Positions 1 to 11,965 of a DNA stretch of 64,000 bases are shown here, in pieces. Under the pieces are notes generated by a model. That model saw only the letters and a list, made by a program, of their open reading frames with translations. It did not search any database and had not been told where the DNA came from. The stretch comes from Eumeta japonica. Taxonomy: Eukaryota; Arthropoda; Insecta; Lepidoptera; Psychidae. Position 1 is the stretch's first letter; every line of letters starts with the position of its first letter. Location of the stretch: the NCBI GenBank assembly GCA_005406025.1, contig BGZK01000725.1:124001-188000 (forward strand), written 5' to 3'. Position numbers and translations under genes: made by a program.

Positions 1-1140
1 TGACTATACAATATATACATATTTATATTGATATATCTGTATGTCAAAATGAAAGTGTAAATTAAAAAAATGCTAAAATAATTATTACATGAAATATAAA
101 CCACAAACAATATTAATTAAACGACTCTAATAAAAGACTTAAATAAAGTGAAGAATAAAATAAAAATTATTAAATTGACCTTTAAAATATTCCACCCCGA
201 GCTTGCTCATGGTCCAAAGTCCAAAATTTTAAATTATGCTAATAAACATTTATTTGTGATGGTTTATATATATTATAAGCAACTTAATGTTATAAATATT
301 GTTCCAAATTTTTACTTTGATTTTTTTTATTTCTCTTACAATTACACATCGGTGACCGAAAATAAAGAAAGTGAAGTCGAATTAATAAGTACAAAAGAAT
401 GTCAAAACAAATGGCAGTAACACGTTGATGGAAGATTTCTGAATAAATTAATGAAAACGAGTCACTGACACCTTGAAATATACGCACAGAATATAGATGG
501 CTAATCTGTTATGACGTGGAATCTGTTTAGTTCTGATCAATTTCTTTTCAACCTACTACTTTACCTAATACTTAGCCTAAGACTTAATAGAAGATATTTA
601 AAAAAGTGTTAATTTTATAATGTAACTGTTAGATATGTCTTCATTGAGAAAAAAATTGCATCACTAGAGTGTGAGAATATTTAATTTATATGATTAAACT
701 ACTAACTTTATTTTAATTAAAATTTTTCGTACCACTATAATTCGTTGTTAATTTTCAGCAAGTACGTTTCTAATAATTCATAAACTTGAGTTTATACAAT
801 TAACATAATGTTAATGTTAAAAAAAAATAATGCATATTATCTTTATAATAGAAAATTGTTATTTCTTATTTTCAGAGAATAAAATCAGTACTGTGACGTT
901 ATTAAAAAAATTTGATAAAAACAACTGTTTTCATAATCGCTTACATTTCTAATTTCTACGTTTTGAATGTGCATGTTAATTTTTTTATATATTTACGTCT
1001 CACAATTAAAATATTTAATTTTGTACGAAAATGATAACAATATAAAAAAAAAATTATTACAAATCTATCATTTAAAAATCTTTTGTTTAATTACCTGCAA
1101 CCTCAATTATGGTCACCACACAATCACTAACAGTTTCAAG
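1..1140. other. AT-rich intergenic DNA, nothing recognised
   Basis: This stretch is strongly AT-rich with many stops in all frames. The open frames are short and of low-complexity composition, and none resembles a family I know. I see no RNA gene or transposon end here. Confidence 0.6.
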
Positions 1141-1260
1141 CTTGTGGGACACCCGAAGTCGGGCGGACGACTAATTTCGAAACTCCCTCGCAACCAGCTA
1201 TATAGACTCTATTGACGTCACGAGCGCTCGCCATGCGCGGCGATATATTCAAATAGGTGG
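1141..1260. promoter_or_regulatory. GC-richer patch with a consensus CRE palindrome
   Basis: A GC-richer patch stands out of AT-rich DNA. It holds the full 8-bp cAMP-response element TGACGTCA at 1213-1220, preceded by a TATA-like stretch (CTATATAGA, about 1198-1206) and followed by CGAGCGCTCG. CRE palindromes bind bZIP factors of the CREB/ATF type in animals. No open frame of note follows directly, so a promoter is only a suggestion; one 8-mer can arise by chance. Confidence 0.25.
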
Positions 1261-1385
1261 TTTATTTTTTTGCATTTCACACTAGAGGAGCATAAAATAA
1301 CGTAATCAAAACGCAAGAAAAAACTATGAGCTCTTCATTAGAGCTTTCGCGTCAAATTTTGTTTAAAAATCATGCAGTTTCTAGA

Positions 1386-1431
1386 AGTCGAACACCATTC
1401 TAGAAATATATTTCTAGAATGGTGTTCGACT
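1386..1431. repeat. 46-bp perfect palindrome without spacer
   Basis: Bases 1386-1431 equal their own reverse complement with no mismatch and no loop. The axis lies between 1408 and 1409, inside AAATATATTT, and each arm carries TCTAGA and GGTGTTCGA or its complement. Flanking bases 1385 and 1432 do not pair, so symmetry ends sharply. A perfect palindrome of this length is either recent, maintained by conversion, or an assembly artefact. Confidence 0.9.
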
Positions 1432-1499
1432 ATCACGTAACTTGGTATATTGTTTTTCTAATGTTTTTCTACATAAAAAAGTATCTTTGCTTGTATACG

Positions 1500-2030
1500 T
1501 ACGGAGGTACAGTCTCGCATAGTTATTATATTGTAAGTGCTAAGGCGTTTTTCTACATTTGATAATTGCATTCGTTATCTGACAGTACCATCCGCTAACG
1601 GTGATGGTACGCACCTTTCAGGGTATTTGAAAAACATATGAAATATGAAAAAGATGTATATAACGACAGGCGACCCGTAACAATCGAATCGATGCGGAAC
1701 TCGAATGCGCCATCTCTCATCATCTCATCATCTCGTAGTCGGAACATCGGAGTTTATGTAGATAATGATAATCAAGAAAACGCAACTTCTTCGCTTCAGG
1801 TTGCATCTGCACTGTTCCTACGAGACTGATAATTACATCTGTTGACTACCTTAAACAAAAGCCTTTCTAATGAAAGTATATATCGTTAGGTAGGTCGTAT
1901 TATTAAAAGCGAAATAGATCGTAGAACGCCTCCATTCCGTTCGGGACTATTTCAAGGCTCGGCGACTATAGTTGCGCCGGCGTCGTACTAAACGCGCGAC
2001 CTTCGGTAAGTCAGTGTGGCGATACAAATA
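1500..2030 (+). other. Possible 5' exon region: GC-rich patch ending in a consensus splice donor
   Basis: Bases about 1920-2005 are much richer in GC and CG than their surroundings and end in CTTCG|GTAAGTC (donor after 2005), a very good match to the insect 5' splice consensus. A 63-codon open frame at 1638-1829 lies upstream but resembles nothing I know and does not reach the donor. This could be an untranslated first exon of a gene running rightwards, but no matching downstream exon was found in the window. Confidence 0.2.
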
Positions 2031-3600
2031 CATTGCGCATAGTTTATCGATTGTTTAAGTTTTGCGGTAAAAAAAAAGTGTTAGTTTATGTATACGTGCT
2101 AGAGGTCATATTTTTTGGGGTGATTGGTAAACTAAACTACGTGAATTAAACAAAATTCGTATTTCTTATACGTGATATCAACGATGATAAATCCAACTTC
2201 ATGTTATTAAACACGCTTTCGGAATTTTATCGTCAAATCCGTGAATCTCATCCCCTCCCTGATATGCGCTACCCAGCGTGGGCATACGAGCCGCATCGTG
2301 TATGCAATAGTAATTGCATAGTTCGCATTACGTTTTACTGCTCGCAATATAATCATGTATGATTCTAACACCCGGAACAATTTTAAGAATCACAATTTCA
2401 TATGAAATTGTCGATGATTACTATTTACTTGATATTATTTCCGATTCGGTGTTGGCGATGTGTCTAAAGGGTGTGCTTACTGCTTATTCACCTTACATCT
2501 AAAAGTTGTTTTTTCCAATCGTCGAATTAAATAGTAATTTTTATTCAACACACATTTCGTTCTTAACGGTTTTAAAAAGATGTCCGATTTGACCGACAAC
2601 CGACCAAGATTGGCTGCGCAACTGGTATGGTTTCGTGATTCAAGAGTGTAGCTCGTACTTCTTGATAAACGGCACGAGTGCGTTTGGACTGCCTACGTAC
2701 GCTTTTCTTCAGAACCAGTCCGAGGTGATGCTTAGAAGAATCGATGCTTCCACCTGGAGATATATTTTTCTGTACTCCAGAGTTTTAGGAGAAAGCTATG
2801 TGTGTTGATTTTATACCAACCGACCCGGTCGAACGTTGTTCTTTTACGCCACGGTATATAGGTAACGTTCAAGATAATTATTAAACCTTTGTTCAAAGAC
2901 TGCATGACAGTTTTCAGTACTTCTAAATACCTCTGTTCTGCGTTTGTTTTGATAAACGGTATCAAAGTCTAGAGCGAAATGTTGTTTCAATATGACAATA
3001 TAAAAAGCTGTCCAACTATGAGTACTTCAAATGTTTTGCATAGCTTATATATATATAAATGGCATCATCAAATAGTGCTGACCTTAAGAACTGTTCGTTG
3101 AGCTATTTCCATACTTTCAAGGGAAATTTTGCGATTCCTCACCAACTGGACATAAAACAAATGGTAATAGATTGACAGAGATTTATGTAAACATTTGTCA
3201 GAAGCTTAAGTTTCAGAATATGTTAGAGTTTAAAAAAAAATAGCAATAAGTTTACGTATATCGTTACTTAGTACACGTACATATTGTATGAAGTTAAGGT
3301 TTTTATCTACTGTAATACCTAGGTATTAATGCTCTCTGTGCGTTCTACGGATGGGCATATGTAGGCACATACGGTACAATTATGGGCATATATCCGATAG
3401 TCACATATATTTTTGTCCTGGTCACAAATACCTGAAAGCTACGTATTTTGTTTTGTGTATATTTAATGTGAGGTAGTTTTCACGGAGCCGTTTTATGACT
3501 TTCGTCAATGATGTTTGGGAACATTTGAACACTTCTCTTCACGTCTTACGAGCGAATTCCATAACCGCATCATCAACATATGATATGAATTTACCACTGT
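2031..3600. other. Intergenic DNA, nothing recognised
   Basis: Only short open frames are present. The longest is a minus-strand frame of 77 codons at 2732-2965, which I cannot link to any family. The composition is mixed, with a GC-richer part around 2600-2850. It may be very old transposon sequence, but I see no supporting motif. Confidence 0.5.
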
Positions 3601-3606
3601 ACGGAG

Positions 3607-4165
3607 TTATAGAACATAGATCATTCGATTAGATTCATAGATCATAGAACATATTAAAACTGGAGTTGGACTAAGAATACTGCTCTGTGGGTACAGTCTA
3701 ACACACTGATATCTATCCGTAAGGTAATCCTTAAAAAGAAATAGTTGTTTGCCCCTCGCACCAATATTCTCCAGCTTATTTAGAAGAATTGGAATGGAAA
3801 CTGTGTCAAAAACTTCGGCTAAGTCCGGAAATACTGCAAAACATTTGTTGCCTTTCATCAACATATTTAACTACAAAATCCGTTATTGCATACAACGCGT
3901 TAATAGCGGACTTTTCTGCACGAAAACCAAATTGGCTAATCTAATAGTATACAATTTTTTTCGAGAAATTTAACTAATCTGGAGTTTATTAGCCTGAACG
4001 ATAAAATAGATATGGGCCTGCAATTACGTATGATGTCCCCCTTTTTGTACACAGGACAAATGACTGATTTTTTAATATCCATTGTAAATGGAGACAGCAG
4101 TTTAAGACGTGATAAAGAAGGGCCTAAGAAATTTATATTGCCTTTTAAAATTTTGTTTGTGATGT
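3607..4165 (-). pseudogene. Broken reverse transcriptase of a CR1/jockey-superfamily non-LTR retrotransposon
   Basis: Read on the minus strand, this is the fingers-palm part of a LINE reverse transcriptase. From high to low coordinates I see VYKKGD then CRPISIL (from YRPISL, about 4070-4000), QFGFRAEKSAINA (about 3930-3890), then after a frameshift near 3865 CFAVFPDLAEVFDTVSIPIL, ENIGARGKQLFLFKDYLTD and YQCVR. The catalytic Asp of motif A (F-x-D-x-A-x-x-F-D) is present as PDLAEVFD. The GVPQGS box is degraded to SSILSPTP and the YADD box is missing, so the right part has been lost. There is no endonuclease, no 3' tail and one clear frameshift: a dead internal fragment. The exact clade is my inference; that it is a LINE RT is secure. 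Confidence 0.88.
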
Positions 4166-4169
4166 TATT

Positions 4170-5640
4170 CTAACCAGAAGAAGAGTATCTTTTGAGTGAA
4201 CGTATTAAATTATAAACTTAAGTTAGGTAGAACAAAAGACTTAGAATTAATGTTTATTTGTTTATTTACGAATTGTTGATTATCAAAAAATAGATGGCGC
4301 GTTGGCAAAGTATTTCCTAATTGAGTTTATAGAGTGTACCGGCGTGGGAGCAATGGTGTAAGTTCATCCGGTTTAGTTTTTCATCTATTTGAATTTGTTA
4401 TCATTTTGATAGATTTCAATATTTTTTTTATTAATGCAGGCCGCCCAACGAAGTCGTTCTTGATCATGTGTCTGTTAAACTTTTTTCGAAATACGTTTGC
4501 AAAAATTACGGGGACGAGTTTCGGTATGTTAGTTTGATTATTATATTGCTTGGACAGCACCTACATTTTTCATGATGACAGTCCCTGCTACAAATACATT
4601 TCAGTAGTCCCGCCGTTATCCAGAGTCTTACAATATTGACAAACTTTGAATTTCAACAGCGAGCTATAGGATTGCATTTACACAAAATAAATACAAATAT
4701 AAACAACAAATATATATACCAAGGTTTTGTAAAAGTTAATTATTTAGTTTCAATTTGTTAAATGGAACGAGCTGTTTTATTACTCTGTGGTCTCCGAGGA
4801 ATTTACGGGTGAACGTTATTTGTGCAAGGGGTTTTTTCAATTTATAATTTAATTATAATCAAAAACACAACCTTTAAAATACTTTCAAGATTAAATTATA
4901 ATTAAAGAAATGAATTTCAGTGGGATTCTAAAATAACCAAAATTAACGTAAATAAGTAAAGGGAGAGTATACTAGCGAAAGAAATATTTCGACCACTTTG
5001 GATATCTAAAAAAACAAATTTAAATTTTTTTATACTGTTGCTGTAGTTAGTTGTCTATCAAGTTTAATATATAAAGAGTAAGTTTAAAGCTTTCGTATTT
5101 GTGTATTTCTTAATAAATTGAACTAAAAAGCCATTTTTGTAAAAGACGATGCTACAGAACCAATGCGTCAACAGAAACCAATGACCAGTAAAAAAAATTG
5201 AAAGAATTGGTCCAGTAAAGCACCGGATTAATTATTTTGAGATTATTATCCTTTTATGAATTCAATATAAAAAGTGAAATGTAGCAGTGCGAATATATTT
5301 TTAATTTTTAATTCATAACTTAAAGTTAATTCCTTAATCTTTAAAATCATATAAATCCAAACAATAAACGCATTTTTATTAGTCCTTTAAATGAAGATTT
5401 CGTACTTGAGGTAATATAAAACTGTGTGAAGCCACCACTACTAATGGTTTGTTGTTATTCGATAGCGGAAACGTTAAAAAAAAAAGTTTACCAGATTGAT
5501 GCCCTTGGTTGTATTATGTATGACATTGGAATATATACATTGAATACAACTTTGTTGATAAAATGAGTTTTTATCTTTCCGCTTAGAAAATCGAAAATTT
5601 TCATAAAATTGAGACGTTCTTGGTTTGGGTTTGATTTTGA
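4170..5640. other. AT-rich intergenic DNA, nothing recognised
   Basis: No frame here resembles a known protein. The sequence is AT-rich with simple A and T runs. Confidence 0.5.
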
Positions 5641-6110
5641 AAAATCGAATTATCATCATATCTCGACGTTTTAAGGTTCCAGGAAAGAGTCCCGACTGAT
5701 TTCAGAAGGATATCCATACGAATGAGTGTTTGTAACTAATTTTTGTCGTACGATATCTAAAGAACGGATCAACCGATTGAAACAAACGATACGTCATTCG
5801 AAAGACTCCATTAATAATTAGGTTTGATTAGGTTTCGAAGTCAATCGGACGAACCCATTCGGATAAATACAAAAAAAAAAAAACAATTTAAGAAAAAATG
5901 AGTAATTTCAATTCAATCGATGTTTAACCCTTTACGAGAATTTTTGGACTCAAAAAATTGCGTCTAATGCCGCCATATGAATGAAAATCGGACAACGCGT
6001 TCAAAAGATATAGCAGTTTAGAAATTTGTAAAACCGTTTTTTTTTAAGTTAGCTTTGAGAATTCCCATTTATCCGATTTTTGCCCCTGTATAAAATATTC
6101 TGTGCTAAGT
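5640..6110. repeat. Interspersed repeat copy (insect 'sensitivity to query bases' type)
   Basis: The text contains phrases common in dispersed insect repeats, such as CGATATCTAAAGAACGGAT, CAACCGATTGAAACAAACGA and GAAAATCGGACAACGCGTT, separated by long A runs. Related wording (AAAATCGGATCAGAATTGG, GAAGCGATATCGCAG) occurs near 19.12-19.17 kb, and ACGGATCAAAATC and CCTTCGAAAGATAAT near 15.45-15.49 kb. No protein is encoded. I infer a non-autonomous element with several diverged copies in the window. Confidence 0.5.
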
Positions 6111-6114
6111 TAAA

Positions 6115-6181
6115 TGACGCAGTTCAAAAAACATTCAATTCCAAACTGCACTCAAATGCAGTTTGAAATTGCACTGCGTCA
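6115..6181. repeat. Nested inverted repeats
   Basis: An outer 9-bp pair, TGACGCAGT at 6115-6123 and ACTGCGTCA at 6173-6181, encloses an inner 15-bp pair at 6136-6150 and 6157-6171 with one mismatch and a 6-nt loop. Together they can fold into one cruciform. Confidence 0.8.
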
Positions 6182-6199
6182 AAGGCCATAATTCTAACG

Positions 6200-8180
6200 A
6201 CAAGTGCAATGCCTATTTGAAAATTAAAAAAAAAAATTTTTTAAAAAAGCTCACAATTGTTCTATAATATTTTTTATTCTCCAAAAACAACGTCAAATGT
6301 TTAAAAAAAAAAATAAAATGGGAAATGCACTTCCAAAAAATACAGCAATTTAAAATTTTTCAATATTTTTTCTTCACTCAATTTTAACCAGATTTTGTTT
6401 CGACATACTATGGAAATTTTCCAACTAACCAATTTTTTGCTATTAATCCAATTTTGTTTTGTTTTGACAAGGAACATAGGGCTATGAAAATGTATAATAT
6501 GTATAATATATATATATAATTATTAGAACGTTATTACTATTACCTGAAATTCAAAAGCAGAAGCACCCGTAATAACTAAAATTGCACCGGAAATTACTAC
6601 AGAAAACACTTCTTTAACAATAATTACTAACAATAATACTCATTTCATGGCAGCTTATAGAACAACACAATCAAATGATTTTTCTGAAGATACATGAATG
6701 GTATGATAATTTATAAAATTAATTCACATAAACAATTTAACTATCAACTTAACTAATATAATAATATAAGAAATAATAATTCCAATTATTTATAAATATT
6801 AACAATTTACGATTTCTAAAAATTTGTAAATTATTAATTTGTAATAATTTTTAATCAATAAAAATATCAACTTACTAGAATAATATTAGAATTGTTAAAA
6901 ATAATTAATTAAATTATTACGTTACAATGCAACAAGTCATGTATTTTACTACATATTCTATATTCTAAATATATAAACTATTTTATTTCAAGCTTACAAT
7001 AATTAGTCACTATTCAAAAAACACAAATGCAATCACTTTTCGAAGTTATTTGATTAAATATACTCAATAAAATTTTTTGCTTATAGGTTAAAAGTATTTT
7101 CACATTAAAATTTTTGTAAATTAAGTTTGAAATGTACGAAAAATTGTATTTTGAACTCAAAATTCATTTTTTCAGACATATTTTATTCATAAAAGACAAT
7201 TGAAGATTTATTTCCAAGTGAACCAAATATTAAATTTTATGTTTTGGAAGTCATATCTTCAAAATTAAAGACTTTAAAAATAAATAAATACATTTTAAAC
7301 TTGAAAAACCTATAATAAGTGAAAAATTGTATTTTGAGCTCGAAAAATGAAAAAAATTATGTATTAGTTCCTACTCCGTACATAGCGAGATAACTTAGGG
7401 TTGCTTACAAGTCAATAAAATGGCAAATTTCTAAACTTTTAAAATAATATAGTAAAGCAAAGATCTTGAAATGTATTTATTTGCTTTTTCTAAAAAAACT
7501 CTATTTTGAAAAATCTTTCAAAATTCGAGTGTTATAAGCTTGAAAATAGCAGAAAGTTTGAGGGTTGCACTCCAGGTTGAACCGCTTTACAAATTTTTAA
7601 AATTACCACGAATTTTTAAGCATTGCAAAAATTTTGCATATGAAATTAGTCATTGAATGCAACTTCACGTGCATGTGTCTATAAGGTGTTACCATCGACT
7701 TTTATCACCAACACGCATATTCTACGCCGCGCGTCCACGAACGAATCGTCTAGTAAATAAGAAAGTTTAAGCTTTTTTCATTGATATATTCATGTTATAT
7801 GGAGTAAACTAAAACAATGAAATCGACCTCATTTTTACCAAACCAAAGCTGCGATCTTAACAGCTTGTACATGTGTGTGTATATGTTCTGTAATGCCTAA
7901 ACTACTTAAATGTGAACAATATTATTCTTATTAGTTAGTTTTTAGATTACTTAGGTTGCTTGGTTAAAATCACATTATTATTATAAGTATTAATTGTTAT
8001 GTTACCTTATTTTTTATCTTTCTCTATTCGATCTCTGGATAGAAGATATAACCTATGGATATGGATATAACCTTTAGTGGTAATTGCTTAACATATACAA
8101 ATGTATTTTTTAATAGAGAGAGAAGAGAAATGCTTAATGCTAAAATGCAAGCATTCACCAAATTCAATTGCAATATATAT
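6200..8180. other. Very AT-rich DNA, nothing coding
   Basis: This stretch has long A/T runs and no credible open frame. The phrase GAAAAATTGTATTTTGA appears twice (about 7138 and 7321), which suggests a local duplication or a member of a low-complexity repeat family. Confidence 0.5.
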
Positions 8181-8183
8181 ATT

Positions 8184-9320
8184 AGGCCGCGGAAAAAGTT
8201 TTTTCTTATTATGTACGTAAAAGGTTGTAGTAAAATCTCTTTGTTAGTGCCATTTGTATATGGTTAGTTTTGATACAATTAAAAAGATGATATTATAAAA
8301 AAGAAAAACAGTAGGGAAAAACGGTGTCGCGCCTTTCGTATTGTTTTTCTGTCCATTAAAACGAGTGAATGTAACGTAGAAATTCAATACGTTTTGAAGT
8401 GCTATTACAAAAAAAGGAAAAATGCGACACAAGTCGCAAAAAAAATTTAGTGACGTTTATGGATCTAATGCAGTGTCAGTAAGAGTGGCACAAAACTGGT
8501 TCAAGCGTTTTCAGTCCGCTAAATTTGATGTAAAAAATGAATCATTTTGGAAAAGGGAGTACAAGATTCTGACAACATAGCTGAAAAGCTGGGGGTTGAC
8601 CACAAAATAGTTTTTCCAAAAAGCTGGATGTACAAAAAACCTCGAATCGTTTTCGATAATACTGATCATTGTAATGAAAAATGGATTACCTATGACAAGA
8701 ACGAGCTAAAATTATCATGGTTAAAAAGCAAGCAAGCACCACAGATTATAGCGGAACCCGGATTAACTCACAATAAGTTGACGCTATGTGTACGATGAGA
8801 TTGGAAGGACATTATTGATTATTAACTTTTACCACCGGGCAAAATCATCAATTGGGATCTATACTGCCCACCGCTAATGATACTCAAGCAAGAAATAGAG
8901 AAAAAACGGCCGGAACCGATCAATAGAAAAGGTGTGGTTCTTCACCATCATAACACGAGACCACACACATATTTAACGATTCAGCAAATATTGAGAGAGT
9001 TTGTTTGGGAAGTGTCATTGCCTCCACCATATAGCCCTGATCTTGTACCCTCAGATTTTCACCTGTTTCGGTCACTCCAGAATTCTTTAGGTAGTATTAG
9101 GTTAACATCAAGACACAGGACTATCAAAACTACTCGTCGCAGTTTTTTGATCTTCGACAAAATTCCTACACCAAAGGGATTATGTCACTACATACAGAAT
9201 GGCAACAAGTTGTTGAACAAATATATACTGGATATCAATTAAGTCCCGGTACGGCGGTATATCTTACTAAGTAAATATATTTTAAAAAGAGGCCAAGATC
9301 ATTTCTTAAGTAACTTTTAA
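8184..9320 (+). mobile_element. Dead mariner transposon, mellifera-like subfamily
   Basis: This is a Tc1/mariner-class cut-and-paste element in decay. The left end near 8184 (TTAGGCCGCGGAAAAAG) and the right end near 9300-9320 (reverse complement AAAGTTACTTAAGAAATG) look like eroded terminal inverted repeats. Between them the transposase reads rightwards through several stops and frameshifts. The length of about 1.14 kb is a little below the usual 1.3 kb, mainly because most of the N-terminal DNA-binding region is gone. The transposase is described separately. Confidence 0.85.
8427..9241 (+). pseudogene. mariner transposase pseudogene with a broken DD34D triad
   Basis: The encoded enzyme would cut and rejoin DNA at the element's ends using three aspartates (DD34D). 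Readable pieces, in order, are NAVSVRVAQNWFKRFQSAKF (helix-turn-helix region, about 8470-8530), GVDHK, EKWITYD (8673 on), QAPQIIAEPGLTHNKLTLCV, then after a stop and frame change LLPPGK, KQEIEKKRPEPINRKGVV, RPHT, and PPPYSPDLVPSDFHLF. The first catalytic Asp (normally GDEKW) is now Asn (CNEKW, codon at 8673), and the second (normally HxDN) is His (HHHN). The third, in PSDFHLF, survives. With a stop at about 8796 and shifts near 8570, the enzyme cannot be active. Codons between these motifs match the mellifera-type mariners I know from insects. Confidence 0.93.
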
Positions 9321-10265
9321 CGAAGAATCCAATGATAACCTTAAATTTAACCTTGAACTTGACGTTCAATATTATTTTATGGTCAACTAATTTTTTTTTA
9401 ATGAAAATCCTCATTTTTCACACCGCCATTGGATAGAGCGTGAAATTGCACCTCCGAAATTAGAATAATACTTAAAAAGTCAACTCAAGGTAAATTGTGT
9501 AAAAATTGTCAAAACAATGTTTTCTTCAAACTTTAAAGGATTTATGAATGAACAAATAATTGACAAAATTTAGAGATCGACAATATTGATTATCTTGACT
9601 TTGAGATCAGTTTTGAACATTATTTGGAAGTTAAAGTACTTTTTAAATTGATAATCTTACGATTATCCTTATTCTTACTTTTAGCGTAAACCAGAAACAA
9701 TCTTGAGGTGACTGATTAGCAAAGATCTACTTGCCTGTCACTACTGAGTTACTTGTGTGAGGTAATGTTTCATGAGTTTATGGGTTCTAATAACTTCGAA
9801 TCCGGCAATCTTGAAATCCATTAATCAATAAATCCACTCATTTTAAACACATAAAACCTGAACTCATAACTTCTAAACCCTAAATCAATAAATTTAATAT
9901 CTTTAATGAATACTAAACCCGAATATCTAGAAATGCATAAACCCTAAACTTGTCTCACGAACCGACTCATACATTTTTTTTAAGTTGTTCATTGTATTTA
10001 CAGCTGGTAGTTCTCATTTTATAAGGGCAAATAAACTTGTCATTTTTCTTTATTTTAGATCAGACACTACATTTGACTCAAGTATATGTCTGAATACAAT
10101 TTTTTTTTGTTCTATCGATTGCTAGCGTAAAAAATGGAGGTTAACATTTAAGAACAAGTTGATTTTAAAATAACCTTGAAGGTCATGTCCAAGATCAAAA
10201 GTAAGGTCACTATTAGATTGTCCGATTCCGGTCGTTACAGAGATAACACATACGTTAAAGATATC
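9321..10265. other. Intergenic DNA between transposons
   Basis: No coding trace is seen. The sequence has several phrases built from AACCTTGAA, GGTCA and AAGGTCA (about 9340-9370, 10170-10215) which recur just right of the next element near 11985. It also has two AAACCCTAA words near 9880-9955 that do not form an array. Confidence 0.5.
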
Positions 10266-11965
10266 CGCGAGAAATAATTTAGAATTGAGTAAATAGATTC
10301 AAGAAAGTATAAGAAACGACAGGAAAATGAAGCGAACAAAAAAACTAGAAGCCGGAATTCAAAAAATAGGAAGAACAAGAAAAGTGTTTAAAGAAAGAAA
10401 GAGAGTATGGAATGGAATGGATACCTAAATTAAAGAGCAACAGATCCAAGCAAATAATAAATCGTAGAGAAGTCCAGAATCTGGCTATAGACTTCTACAG
10501 AACCCTTTACTCTTCTAATAACGCCGTACAAGAAAATATCATTTACAAGAATCCAATCACGAAATATAAAGATGTCCCATCAATACTAGTGCGAGAAACC
10601 CAGAAAGCCATAATGTCACAAAAGCTAGAAAAAGGTCCAGGACCTGACTGTATAACAAATGAGCTGATAAGGGGCACTGTGGAAGGAATTAGTCCGGTTA
10701 TAACTAAGCTATTCAATGACATTTTAACAGCTGACACTATCCCGGAACAATGGAGCAAATCTCATATTATTCTCCTCCATAAGAAAGAAGATAAGGATAA
10801 CATCAGCAATTATAGACCAATAAGCCTCATTTCAAATGAGTATAAGGTTTTTCCTAAAGTGATTCTGGGAAGAATAACAAAAGTCCTAGACGAAAACCAA
10901 CCAATTGAACAAGCAGGACTCAGGAAGAACTTCAATACAATAGACCATATCCACACAATCAAACAAGTTTTGGAAAAATATTATAAGTACAAAATAACCT
11001 TACATGTCTGCTTTATAGATTATTCAAAAGCTTTTAACAGCCTAACCCACAAATTTGTCTACTTAAGTCTAAAAGAATAAGGAGTGGATGAGGCTTACAT
11101 ACAAATAATAAAAATCTATCTATAAAACATGTAAAAGTAGCCTGAAATTGGAAACAAAAAGAGACCCATTTCCTATAAACAGAGGCGTGAGAATGGGAGA
11201 TCCGCTCTCTCCCAAGCTGTTTCATGCTGTGCTGGAGTTCGTATTTAGAAGATTAAATTGGGAAAACTATGGCATCAACATCAACAGTAGTCTACTTAAC
11301 CATATGAGATTCGCTGATGATATTGTCTTGTTAGAAGACTCCAGAGCCAAAAAACTAAAATACATGCAAAAAACCATAGCGGAAGAAAGCAGAGATGAAA
11401 GATTAGTAATGAATGCAAATAAAACAAAACTGATAACCAAGTCTTCAGAAGTCAACATAGTGGTTTACGGAAACATGTTAGAATATGTGAAGGAGAATGC
11501 TTATCTGCGTCAAATTTTATCACCGGATGATTCTGTATCTAAAGAAATAAATAAAGGAATAGCTTGCGGATGGAATAAATACTGGTTACTGAAAAAACTA
11601 AAGTTGTGGATATAATAACTCATATATATCATTTAAAGTGGGGTTAGACAGGACATATGCTACGTAGCAAAATAAACAAATTGAGCAAACAAGTAACTTT
11701 ATGGTATACAAGAGCGGATTGTAAAAGAAAGGGGCGCCCGAAAACAAGATGGAAAAACGACATCCGCCTAACCCTGGGACCTTTCTGGACTAGATTAGCA
11801 GAAGATAGAGCTCAGTAGAGAGAGCTGGAGAAGGCTTATGCTAAGAGGCACATCGAATTGCGAGACATACTATAATAACTAGAACTTGGAAACACGTCAA
11901 AGTAGTTGAGAATCCGGAAGAAAAGGGTTTTATAAATAAATGAAAAGAATTAGATTCCTCGTTAC
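10266..11965 (+). mobile_element. 5'-truncated RTE-type (BovB-like) non-LTR retrotransposon
   Basis: This copy-and-paste element keeps the C-terminal part of its polyprotein: linker, reverse transcriptase and the basic tail. The endonuclease and 5' region are missing, as expected from incomplete target-primed reverse transcription. The 3' end lies a little after 11880, but I see no clear tail repeat. No target duplication could be defined because the left end is worn. Confidence 0.85.
10412..11866 (+). pseudogene. Reverse transcriptase of an RTE-type LINE, broken by stops and a frameshift
   Basis: The open part 10412-11080 reads from the pre-RT linker into the palm: GPGPDCITNELIRG, then IILLHKKEDKDNISNYRPIS, DENQPIEQAGLRKNF, NTIDHIHTIKQVLEKY and motif A CFIDYSKAFNSL with its Asp intact. 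A stop at 11078 and a frameshift in IQIIK-IYKTCKSSLKLE (about 11100-11140) follow. The second part, 11148-11615, gives FPINRGVRMGDPLSPKLF and the catalytic FADD box (HMRFADDIVLLE), then a thumb region. A third, stop-containing part at about 11725-11866 reads KGRPKTRWKNDIR and FWTRLAEDRAQ, the conserved C-terminal tail. The catalytic residues are intact, so death came from frame damage and the missing endonuclease. The good preservation suggests a fairly recent insertion relative to the other LINE scraps here. Confidence 0.93.

Noticed and set aside
9880..9960. AAACCCTAA words resembling plant-type telomere repeats
   Set aside because: Only two isolated words in AT-rich DNA, not a tandem array. 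Insect telomeres would normally be TTAGG.
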